Assembly: GCA_030145435.1 (NCBI GenBank) | Contig: JAQYVQ010000235.1 | Coordinates: 1 to 6,099, forward strand | Reading direction: 5' to 3' | Origin: Syntrophobacteria bacterium | GTDB taxonomy: Bacteria > Desulfobacterota > DSWW01 | DNA: 6,099 nt | Shown here: piece by piece, positions 1 to 5,946 of the stretch | How the letters are laid out: the number at the start of each line of letters is the position of its first letter | How positions within the stretch are numbered: the first letter of the stretch is position 1 | Position numbers and translations under genes: made by a program | The notes under the pieces: model-generated | Told to the model about the DNA's origin: nothing | Seen by the model: the letters and a program-made list of their open reading frames with translations, nothing else | Database searches by the model: none

Positions 1-1155
1 GGAGCCGACCACCATGACCTTCTTGGGTTGCTCGGCCGGCTTGATCTCTCGCTCTCCCTCCAGTCCCGCCTCTGCGTTCACGAGGCAACAGAGGGGCTGA
101 CCCGTGAAGATTTTATCCATACAGCCTTGCATGCAACCGACACATGGGCGGATCTCTTGGGGCCTCCCCTCCTTCGACTTGAGGGGCCAATCCGGGTCGG
201 CGATCAATACGCGGCCCAGGGCAACCATGTCGGCCATTCCCTCCGCCAGGATCCTTTCCGCGGTTCCCGGATCCGTGATTCGGTTGGAAGCGATGACAGG
301 TACGTTCACGGCATTGCGGATGCCCCCCGCCAGGTAGGCATACCCTCCCCGGGGCACCTCCATGGTGAGCTGGGAGACAAAGGCCTCGTGCCAGCCTCCG
401 GTCACGTTGATTCCATCTACGCCCGCCTCTTCGAAGATCTGGCAGTAGCGTGCCGACTCCTCGTTCGTGTTGCCCCCGCGAACGAAGTCGTTTCCGGCCA
501 CCCGGATCGTCACGGTATAGTCGTCCCCGACCGCGGCCCTTACTTTCTTGATCGTCTCCACCCCAAAGCGAGCCCGGTTCTCGAAGGAGCCCCCGTACGC
601 ATCGGTTCGCTGGTTGGTGACCGGGGAGAGAAACTGGCTGATCAGGTACCCTGCCGAACCGATGATCTCCACGCCATCGATTCCGGCTTCCCTGGCCCGG
701 CGCGCCGCCTGTGCGAAGGCTTCCTGCACCTTCTCGATGTCCTCGAGGGTCATCTCTCTCGGCTCTTCTCCAGTGTAGCGAGACCGGACAGCAGAGGGTG
801 CGATGGCCTGCTGCCCCTCGACCATGAAGGAAAAGGTGTACCGGCCCCCGTGGAAGAGCTGCAGCATGATCTTGGATCCGGCTGCGTGCACCCGGTCGGC
901 GAGCTCTTTGAAGGAGGGAATGTAGTCGTCGTCCATGAGGGACAGGGTGATGGCTCCGGACCCGATGAAGTCCACGCCTACCGGGCCGGCAACGATGATG
1001 CCTGCGCCCCCCTCTGCCCGCCGCTCGTAGAACCGAACGTGTCGTTCATTGAGCTTCTGGTCCATGGAGAACAGGGTTCCCATGGAAGGCATGAGGATGC
1101 GGTTCTTTGACTCGATCTTGCCAAGTCGAATCGGTTCAAAAAGCAGGGGAAACAT
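1..1155 (-). CDS. FadH-like 2,4-dienoyl-CoA reductase / NADH:flavin oxidoreductase (partial, C-terminus outside window)
   Basis: This is an Old Yellow Enzyme-family flavoprotein of the long, iron-sulfur type (2,4-dienoyl-CoA reductase, FadH-like). Such enzymes pass electrons from NAD(P)H through FAD, a 4Fe-4S cluster and FMN to an unsaturated substrate in the cytoplasm. The reading frame is open from ATG 1155 to the window edge (385 residues). Residues 1-330 form the FMN-binding TIM barrel, starting MFPLLFEPIRLG and including QLFHGGR. The motif GSAGYLISQFLSP holds Tyr170 and GGWHE holds His256, which match the catalytic Tyr and His of E. coli FadH. The cluster ligands are Cys338, Cys341, Cys345 and Cys357 in the FadH spacing C-x2-C-x3-C-x11-C. 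The last visible residues, KKVMVVGS, begin the second nucleotide-binding domain. An AAGGAGG ribosome site at 1163-1169 lies 7 bases before the start. It follows the NYN gene by 71 bp and is probably co-transcribed. The substrate is unknown: enoate, bile-acid or aromatic-acid reductases of this family look similar. Confidence 0.92.
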   Translation of the reverse strand, partial: MFPLLFEPIRLGKIESKNRILMPSMGTLFSMDQKLNERHVRFYERRAEGGAGIIVAGPVGVDFIGSGAITLSLMDDDYIPSFKELADRVHAAGSKIMLQLFHGGRYTFSFMVEGQQAIAPSAVRSRYTGEEPREMTLEDIEKVQEAFAQAARRAREAGIDGVEIIGSAGYLISQFLSPVTNQRTDAYGGSFENRARFGVETIKKVRAAVGDDYTVTIRVAGNDFVRGGNTNEESARYCQIFEEAGVDGINVTGGWHEAFVSQLTMEVPRGGYAYLAGGIRNAVNVPVIASNRITDPGTAERILAEGMADMVALGRVLIADPDWPLKSKEGRPQEIRPCVGCMQGCMDKIFTGQPLCCLVNAEAGLEGEREIKPAEQPKKVMVVGS

Positions 1156-1162
1156 GAGAGAC

Positions 1163-1169
1163 CCTCCTT
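1163..1169 (-). promoter_or_regulatory. Ribosome binding site of the FadH-like gene
   Basis: AAGGAGG on the minus strand, 7 bases before ATG 1155. It is a near-perfect Shine-Dalgarno sequence and fixes the start of the flavoenzyme, whose conserved N-terminal motif follows at once. Confidence 0.85.
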
Positions 1170-1226
1170 GTGTCTGCTCCTGGTTGTCGGTTTCCGGTGG
1201 GGTGATGCGTGCACACTGAGGGCGGC

Positions 1227-2045
1227 TCAGGAGGCCGGCTCGCTTCGCGGGCTTCTCCTTCTCGTGGGCTTCTTTTTCTTCTTCATACCGAAGCCGGAGA
1301 TCACGTAGGTCCCGCTGCGGGAATCCACGTTGATCTCGATCAGCTCATGGGTCTGCGCATCTTCCAGAAGCTCGCTGAAGGTCCGGTACCCGTGATACCC
1401 CTCGTTGAAGGAGGGCTTCTTCCGCTTCATCGTGTCCTTGACCATCGAGGAATAGAGAATCGGCTTGTTCTCTCTCAGCAGGGCCTCCACCGAATCGAGC
1501 AGCAGCTTGAAGGCCTCCTGCTTCTTCTCAGGCACGTCGGACCGGACGGAAGGCGGATGGAGGGTGGGACGCGCCAGGTCGTCATAGTAGATGAATTCGT
1601 CGCAGCTGGTGATCAGCAGATCGGAGGAGGATTCCTTGATGGCCAGCCCGATCACGTGCTTCCCGTTTTCCTTCAGCTTGGCCACCAGGGGGGAGAAGTC
1701 GCTGTCTCCGGAGACGATCACGAAGGAGTCGATGTGCTCCTTCGTGAAGGAGAGCTCCAGGGCATCGACAACGAGCCGAATGTCGGCGGAGTTCTTGCCC
1801 GTCATCCCCCTCTTGGGGATTTCGATCAGCTCCACACCGGCTGCATGGAAGGCCTGTTTGTACGCCGAATACCGGCTCCAGTCGGAGTAGGCCTTCTTGA
1901 CAACGATCTTGCCCTTCTCGACGAGCCTTTCCAGGACCTTCTGGATGTCGAAGTGTCCCTCCTTTTTGTCCTTGAGCCCTAGGGCCAGGTTCTCGAAATC
2001 GAAGAAAACGGCCAGCGTACGTTCTGATTTGTCTGTTTCTGCCAT
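1227..2045 (-). CDS. NYN domain (PIN-like RNase fold) protein with C-terminal OST-HTH/LOTUS domain
   Basis: A 272-residue cytoplasmic protein, probably a metal-dependent ribonuclease or RNA-binding protein; its target is unknown. Residues 10-160 form a NYN (LabA/DUF88-like) domain. The acidic site is visible: Asp16 and Asn19 in VFFDFEN, Asp88 and Asp94 in KNSADIRLVVDAL, and Asp114 and Asp116 in VSGDSDF. Residues about 175-252 look like an OST-HTH/LOTUS winged helix, with FKLLLDSVEALL, a GYRTFSELLEDA segment and a final strand pair ending GTYVISGFG. The tail KKKKKPTRRRSPR (255-267) is strongly basic and could touch nucleic acid. The frame is open further up to 2102, but ATG 2045 is preferred: the domain starts right after it and a promoter sits at 2114-2143, so 2102 would be almost at the transcription start. 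The best ribosome site (AGGAG, 2060-2064) is 14 bases away, unusually far. The FadH-like gene lies 71 bp downstream on the same strand. Confidence 0.88.
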   Translation of the reverse strand: MAETDKSERTLAVFFDFENLALGLKDKKEGHFDIQKVLERLVEKGKIVVKKAYSDWSRYSAYKQAFHAAGVELIEIPKRGMTGKNSADIRLVVDALELSFTKEHIDSFVIVSGDSDFSPLVAKLKENGKHVIGLAIKESSSDLLITSCDEFIYYDDLARPTLHPPSVRSDVPEKKQEAFKLLLDSVEALLRENKPILYSSMVKDTMKRKKPSFNEGYHGYRTFSELLEDAQTHELIEINVDSRSGTYVISGFGMKKKKKPTRRRSPRSEPAS

Positions 2046-2113
2046 ATAGTGTTTTCCATCTCCTGTCAGTGGTTCTTGTACCCACCCGGACCACCCGGGC
2101 AAGGATTGACGGC

Positions 2114-2143
2114 ATCATAACGCCGAGGGGTGACATGCGTCAA
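2114..2143 (-). promoter_or_regulatory. Predicted sigma70-type promoter for the NYN/LOTUS gene and probably the FadH-like gene
   Basis: On the minus strand TTGACG (2138-2143) is followed after 18 bases by TATGAT (2114-2119). Both hexamers are one base from consensus. Transcription would start near 2106, giving a leader of about 60 bases before ATG 2045. This is a prediction from sequence match alone. Confidence 0.6.
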
Positions 2144-2161
2144 CAAAATCCCTTGATGGGT

Positions 2162-2170
2162 CCCCCCCCC
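2162..2170. repeat. C9 homopolymer run in divergent intergenic region
   Basis: Nine consecutive C residues on the plus strand lie 19 bases upstream of the minus-strand -35 box and about 58 bases before the plus-strand membrane-protein start. Runs this long can slip during replication, and also during sequencing. Confidence 0.9.
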
Positions 2171-2175
2171 TACTG

Positions 2176-2213
2176 AACAAACGGCCATTTGTGCCTCCAG
2201 GGGATTGTTTGTT
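2176..2213. promoter_or_regulatory. Inverted repeat AACAAAC-N24-GTTTGTT, possible operator
   Basis: AACAAAC (2176-2182) and GTTTGTT (2207-2213) are perfect inverted copies separated by 24 bases, ending 14 bases before the ATG of the plus-strand membrane protein. They could be a divided regulator site, or a hairpin in the leader of that gene. No T tract follows, so a terminator is unlikely. I found no convincing plus-strand -35/-10 pair in this region. Confidence 0.35.
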
Positions 2214-2227
2214 AAGACTAGGACGTG

Positions 2228-2866
2228 ATGAGTCCCTTCTCCTTCGTCTTCGTACAGCACTTTGGCCCGGCGTGTGGAGCGGCGCTGCTGTTCCTGGCAG
2301 GGGCTCTGCTCGCCTTCCCCGTGGTCAAGCACGGTTCGCCCCGCTTGACGTGGCTGCCCTTGATCCTGTTCCGCATGGTGCGCCGAATGCTCGGCACACG
2401 CCCCGGCATGACCCATCTTTGGTCCCTCATATTCGGGTTCAACGGAACCGTCATGCTCCTGTACATGGCGTCGGGCGTGCATCCAGGCATCCCGGCAGCC
2501 ATCTCCATCTTGACGGGCTACAACATCGCCGTGATTCTCCTGGTTGCAGCAAAAGCGGAGGATCTGGATGGCCTGGCAGTCTCCCCTGTTTCCGGGTGGA
2601 AACCCGGCAAATGGGTTGCCGGCATCTGCGGTCTGGCGGTGCTCCTTCTCGAGTTGCCCTGTTTCTGGTATTCCATCGCCATGGGGATCCGTCTCGGGCA
2701 GGCGATCGTGGCCGGCCAGACAAGCTATGTGGAAGGAATCACTGTCCGGCTTCATGCCTACGTGCTCCTCATCCTCCCCACACTCCTCGTCAGCGCCGTC
2801 TGCGAGGCGATCGCCATCCGAGGAATGAGCGGGGGCCCCGCCGAAGACCGGACTCCAGGCGTCTGA
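2228..2866 (+). CDS. Multi-pass membrane protein, possibly SpoIIM-like
   Basis: A 212-residue integral inner-membrane protein with about five hydrophobic segments, roughly residues 13-33, 66-82, 87-108, 129-153 and 176-197. The FNGTVMLLYMASG...IPAA stretch, the ELPCFWYSIAMGIRLG segment and the Pro/Glu-containing last helix (LILPTLLVSAVCEA) resemble the layout of SpoIIM/DUF95 membrane proteins. That match is from memory and tentative, and it does not imply sporulation, since such proteins occur widely in non-sporulating bacteria. The function is unknown. An in-frame TAG at 2219-2221 limits the start to GTG 2225 or ATG 2228. AGGA at 2220-2223 favours ATG 2228, though its spacing of 4 is tight. 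There is no cleavable signal peptide; the first helix is probably an anchor. It is the only gene on the plus strand, diverging from the NYN gene and converging on the TIM-barrel gene. Confidence 0.75.
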   Translation: MSPFSFVFVQHFGPACGAALLFLAGALLAFPVVKHGSPRLTWLPLILFRMVRRMLGTRPGMTHLWSLIFGFNGTVMLLYMASGVHPGIPAAISILTGYNIAVILLVAAKAEDLDGLAVSPVSGWKPGKWVAGICGLAVLLLELPCFWYSIAMGIRLGQAIVAGQTSYVEGITVRLHAYVLLILPTLLVSAVCEAIAIRGMSGGPAEDRTPGV

Positions 2867-2868
2867 CT

Positions 2869-2892
2869 CCTTTCGCCTTTGCCCTTTCGCCT
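2869..2892. repeat. Short direct repeat in the convergent junction
   Basis: CCTTTCGCCT occurs at 2869-2878 and again at 2883-2892, filling most of the 28 bp between the two convergent stop codons. No terminator hairpin with a T tract is visible on either strand here. Confidence 0.7.
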
Positions 2893-2894
2893 CT

Positions 2895-4112
2895 TCAGCC
2901 ATCTGCGTGATGGTCCCGGTAATTCTCGTACAGTCGGCGTATATGTAGCTTCGGATCGCTGTCGTATTCCTCCTGCGAGATGTCGATCCACGAAGGCGGC
3001 TCCTTGGGGAAGGGGCGGCGTTCGAGGGATCCGTGCTCCCTGAGGATGGGTTCGAAATCCTTCGGGCTTCTGTCGCGGCGGTAGATGCCCAGGTGGCGGC
3101 CCGGAAGGTCTTCATCCAGGGGGGGCATGTCCCACAGCCCCGGGTCAAAATCGGAGAAGAACGAGATCACGGCCCCCATCACGCCCGCCTGCCGCAGGCG
3201 TTCCAGGACAGACGAAAAGAAGCGCGCGGCCGCCTCCTCGGAGACCAGAAGCTCTGCCCCCGGCTTCTTGTGCACCCGTTCCTGCCTCGGAACCGGTTCC
3301 GTGGGGATGCCAAGACCCAGACACATGACATCCTTCCCGCCGAGCCACTGGGTGAGGATGGCGAGGAAGGGCGGCAAAAGAGCATCCATCGGGCCCGAGG
3401 AAAGCTCGGAGGAAAAAGGCGTGGCCTGCATGGAGAGAAAATCCAGGTGTTCCGCCACATCCTGAGGCCGCAGGATGCCGTCTCCCGCTAGGTTCCCCTC
3501 GTCCATGCCGAGTGTAATCGGGATGGTCTCGTCCCTGCTCCTGAGTTCCTCGGTCATGACCCGCAGCCACAGGGAGCCTTTCTGATTGTCGGGTGGGGTG
3601 ACCACCGAGGAGGGGCTGTTTCCCAGATCCCAGGCCCATACCGCGGGATGTCCCTGCAAGGCGCCTGCAACTTCGCGAACGAGGAGCACCTGGGCCTCGA
3701 GGATCTCCTGATCCTCGTAGAAGTTACGCGGCAGGTTGGAGCGAACCCTTCTCTGCGAAAAGACGGGGATGGGGAGCTCCCGTTCCCTGGCCCACAAGAC
3801 CCAGGGCGGAAGCCAGTTCAGCCCGCACATATGGCCGGTGAAGAAAGTCGGCAGGACGCAAAGGCCCCTTTGGGCCGCCTTTTCCGCCACGTCCACCAGG
3901 CGATCCAGGCAAGGGGTGGAAACTCTCCTGGCCCTTGGTTGAAAGTCCTCCCAGAGCAGGAAGACCCGAACGATCTTAAGCCCTGTCTGCTGGATCCGTT
4001 CGAAATCGTCCGCCAGAGAGGACTTGTCGAAATGCTGCCACCAGTACATGCCCGATCGGGCAGGCCAGTAGTTGACCCCCAGCCAAAACGGGGAAGAGGG
4101 TGGAGTGTCCAA
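2895..4112 (-). CDS. Glycoside hydrolase-like TIM-barrel protein (GH5 / endo-beta-mannosidase-like), catalytic residues apparently lost
   Basis: A 405-residue protein (TTG start) resembling the cellulase/endo-1,4-beta-mannosidase TIM-barrel family. Family-like segments run in order: FWLGVNYWPARSGMYWW near the start, VRVFLLWEDFQP, LPTFFTGHMCGLNWLP, HPAVWAWDLGN and, near the end, DFDPGLWDMPPLDED and HLGIYRRDRSPKDFEP. Length and order look complete. The expected Asn-Glu acid/base motif, however, reads N165-S166-P, and the expected Glu-Phe-Gly nucleophile motif reads LGLGIPT with Gly266. The usual His/Tyr strand reads MQATP, with Gln229. Hydrolase activity is therefore doubtful; a carbohydrate-binding or structural role is possible. 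No signal peptide is seen, so it is probably cytoplasmic. The frame extends up to ATG 4166 and GTG 4175, but those codons overlap the groEL terminator hairpin. TTG 4112 follows GGAGG (4117-4121) by 4 bases and directly precedes the domain. Confidence 0.8.
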   Translation of the reverse strand: MDTPPSSPFWLGVNYWPARSGMYWWQHFDKSSLADDFERIQQTGLKIVRVFLLWEDFQPRARRVSTPCLDRLVDVAEKAAQRGLCVLPTFFTGHMCGLNWLPPWVLWARERELPIPVFSQRRVRSNLPRNFYEDQEILEAQVLLVREVAGALQGHPAVWAWDLGNSPSSVVTPPDNQKGSLWLRVMTEELRSRDETIPITLGMDEGNLAGDGILRPQDVAEHLDFLSMQATPFSSELSSGPMDALLPPFLAILTQWLGGKDVMCLGLGIPTEPVPRQERVHKKPGAELLVSEEAAARFFSSVLERLRQAGVMGAVISFFSDFDPGLWDMPPLDEDLPGRHLGIYRRDRSPKDFEPILREHGSLERRPFPKEPPSWIDISQEEYDSDPKLHIRRLYENYRDHHADG

Positions 4113-4121
4113 AGGGCCTCC

Positions 4122-4164
4122 AAAAAAAAGGTCCTTCCGGATGGGTAATGCGCCCGGAAGGACC
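4122..4164 (-). terminator. Intrinsic terminator of the groES-groEL operon
   Basis: On the minus strand, GGTCCTTCCGG (4154-4164) pairs perfectly over 11 bp with CCGGAAGGACC (4130-4140) around a 13-base loop, and eight T residues (4122-4129) follow directly. It starts 28 bases after the groEL stop codon. The plus strand lacks a T tract after the stem, so it acts in one direction only. Confidence 0.93.
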
Positions 4165-4192
4165 ATTGTGTTCACTCGAGCAAATCTTCGCT

Positions 4193-5857
4193 CTAATACA
4201 TGCCACCCATACCGCCCATACCACCCATACCACCCATACCACCCATACCACCCGGAGGCATTCCCGGCATGCTACTCTTTTCTTCCGGCAGTTCGGCAAC
4301 CAGGGCCTCGGTGGTCAGCAGCAGCGAACCGACGCTGGCCGCATTCTGCAGGGCACAGCGAACCACCTTGGTCGGGTCGATGATGCCTGCCTTCACCAAG
4401 TCGGTGAACGTCTCGGTCGCTGCATCAAACCCGTTGGCTCCTTTGGAGGTCTTCACCTTCTCGACCACGATCGAGCCTTCCCAGCCCGCGTTTCCGGCAA
4501 TCTGGCGCAGCGGCTCTTCCAGGGCACGCTTGACGATGTTGACGCCCACTTTCTGATCTGCCTCTACGTCCAGGCCGTCCAGCTTTTCGATCATCCGGAT
4601 GAGCGGAACACCGCCACCAGGCACAACGCCTTCCTCAACGGCAGCCTTGGTGGCGTTCAAGGCATCTTCCACGCGAGCCTTCTTTTCCTTCATCTCGGTC
4701 TCTGTGGCCGCCCCGACGCGCAACACGGCCACACCACCGGCCAACTTTGCCAGGCGCTCCTGGAGCTTTTCCCGGTCGTAGTCGGATGTGGTCTCATCGA
4801 TCTGAGCCCGGATCTGCTTGATCCGCCCCTCGATGGCCTCGGTGGAGCCGGCGCCCTCGATGATCGTGGTGTTTTCCTTGTCGATTCGAATCTTCTTGCA
4901 GGTCCCCAGATCATCCAGCGAAACGCCTTCCAGCTTGATTCCGAGTTCCTCGGCCACCACCTGGCCACCCGTCAGGGTCGCCATATCATCCAGCATGGCC
5001 TTGCGTCGATCGCCAAAGCCGGGAGCCTTCACGGCGGCACACTTCAGGGTGCCCCGAAGCTTGTTGACCACCAGCGTGGCCAGGGCCTCTCCTTCGATGT
5101 CCTCGGCAACGATCAGGATCGGCTTTCCGGACTGGGCCACCTTCTCGAGCAGCGGGATCATGTCCTTCATGTTGCTGATCTTCTTCTCGTTATAGAGAAG
5201 GTAGGGCTCTTCCAGGACCACTTCCATCTTCTCCGCGTCCGTCACGAAGTAGGGAGACAGGTAGCCTCTGTCGAACTGCATGCCTTCCACCACGTCAAGG
5301 GTGGTCTCCATGGACTTGGCCTCTTCCACGGTGATCACGCCTTCCTTGCCGACCTTGTCCATCGCTTCTGCGATGAGGTTGCCGATTTCGGCATCCCCAT
5401 TGGCCGAAACCGTGCCTACCTGGGCGATTTCGCTGCGATCCTGGGTAGGCTTCGTCATCTTCTTGAGCTCGTCCACGCACATCACAACGGCCTTGTCGAT
5501 GCCTCGTTTGACATCCATCGGGTTGGCGCCGGATGCGACCACCTTGCAGCCCTCCCGGTAGATCGCCTGTGCCAGCACCGTTGCCGTGGTCGTACCGTCA
5601 CCGGCCACATCGCTGGTCTTGCTGGCCACCTCTTTGACCATCTGGGCGCCCATGTTCTCGAACTTGTCCCTCAGCTCGATCTCCTTTGCCACGGTCACAC
5701 CGTCTTTCGTGACCAACGGTGATCCGAAGCTTCTCTCCAGGATAACGTTCCTACCCTTGGGGCCAAGGGTTATCCGGACCGCGTTGGCCAGGGTATTGAC
5801 CCCCTTCAGGGTACTTGCCCTTGCTTCTTCTGCAAATTTGATTGCCTTTCCTGACAT
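4193..5857 (-). CDS. groEL: Chaperonin GroEL (Hsp60, 60 kDa subunit)
   Basis: The 554-residue subunit of the cytoplasmic double-ring chaperonin, which encloses unfolded proteins under a GroES lid and folds them with ATP. It is full length (E. coli 548). The equatorial domain contains LGPKGRNVIL (31-40), Asp52 and the ATP motif GDGTTTATVLA starting at Gly86, with catalytic Asp87. Asp398 lies in KARVEDAL, at the E. coli ATPase position. The glycine loop VVPGGGVPLIR (412-422) and IDPTKV near 494 complete the nucleotide site. Intermediate and apical domains span about 136-410. The tail carries six Gly-Gly-Met repeats and ends in Tyr rather than Met. GGAGGTG at 5867-5873 lies 9 bases before ATG 5857. 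It follows groES by 89 bp in the usual order and is closed by the terminator at 4122-4164. The promoter and any CIRCE or sigma32 control would lie upstream of groES, outside this window. Confidence 0.99.
   Translation of the reverse strand: MSGKAIKFAEEARASTLKGVNTLANAVRITLGPKGRNVILERSFGSPLVTKDGVTVAKEIELRDKFENMGAQMVKEVASKTSDVAGDGTTTATVLAQAIYREGCKVVASGANPMDVKRGIDKAVVMCVDELKKMTKPTQDRSEIAQVGTVSANGDAEIGNLIAEAMDKVGKEGVITVEEAKSMETTLDVVEGMQFDRGYLSPYFVTDAEKMEVVLEEPYLLYNEKKISNMKDMIPLLEKVAQSGKPILIVAEDIEGEALATLVVNKLRGTLKCAAVKAPGFGDRRKAMLDDMATLTGGQVVAEELGIKLEGVSLDDLGTCKKIRIDKENTTIIEGAGSTEAIEGRIKQIRAQIDETTSDYDREKLQERLAKLAGGVAVLRVGAATETEMKEKKARVEDALNATKAAVEEGVVPGGGVPLIRMIEKLDGLDVEADQKVGVNIVKRALEEPLRQIAGNAGWEGSIVVEKVKTSKGANGFDAATETFTDLVKAGIIDPTKVVRCALQNAASVGSLLLTTEALVAELPEEKSSMPGMPPGGMGGMGGMGGMGGMGGMY
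4199..4252. repeat. 9-bp tandem repeat encoding the GroEL Gly-Gly-Met tail
   Basis: Six tandem 9-base units, nearly identical (plus-strand unit ACCACCCAT, with a variant at each of two units nearest the stop codon), encode the six Gly-Gly-Met repeats at the GroEL C-terminus. The near identity at DNA level goes beyond what the protein requires and suggests copy-number change by slippage. Confidence 0.9.
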
Positions 5858-5866
5858 CTTTACTTA

Positions 5867-5873
5867 CACCTCC
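5867..5873 (-). promoter_or_regulatory. Ribosome binding site of groEL
   Basis: GGAGGTG on the minus strand, 9 bases before ATG 5857. It is a strong Shine-Dalgarno sequence, as expected for an abundant protein. Confidence 0.85.
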
Positions 5874-5887
5874 GTTTCCTTTTTCTT

Positions 5888-5938
5888 TAGGCTAAGCCTA
5901 TCATTTCCCAGGTCAGCTTGTTGTCCGTGCGCCGGCGC
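5888..5938. other. Two small palindromes in the groES-groEL spacer
   Basis: The 89-bp spacer contains the 13-base palindrome TAGGCTAAGCCTA (5888-5900, one central unpaired base) and the 10-base palindrome GCGCCGGCGC (5929-5938). Either could form a small hairpin in the bicistronic mRNA and affect groES/groEL expression ratio or mRNA stability. Neither is followed by a T tract, so neither looks like a terminator. Confidence 0.4.
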
Positions 5939-5946
5939 TCGTTTCC

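Noticed and set aside
28..1110. 360-residue plus-strand open frame
   Set aside because: It is antisense to the FadH-like gene, whose minus-strand frame carries clear catalytic and cluster motifs; the plus product has no family character.
1209..1982. 257-residue plus-strand open frame
   Set aside because: Antisense shadow of the NYN/LOTUS gene, which has conserved acidic motifs on the minus strand.
2046..2102. Upstream extension of the NYN gene to 2102
   Set aside because: The extra 19 residues show no family resemblance and would start about 4 bases from the predicted transcription start.
2831..2843. GC-rich near-palindrome GCGGGGGCCCCGC at the end of the membrane-protein gene as a terminator
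   Set aside because: It lies inside the coding region, leaves too small a loop for full pairing and has no T tract.
2066..3148. 360-residue minus-strand open frame
   Set aside because: It overlaps the membrane-protein gene and the TIM-barrel gene out of frame; its composition (many Gly, His, Arg, Gln) is not protein-like.
4199..4252. Tandem repeats as a CRISPR array or minisatellite
   Set aside because: The units are 9 bases with no spacers and are in frame, encoding the normal GroEL Gly-Gly-Met tail.
4100..5722. 540-residue plus-strand open frame opposite groEL
   Set aside because: It is the antisense of an unmistakable groEL; long antisense frames are expected from its codon bias, and the translation is rich in His/Leu/Gly with no recognisable domain.
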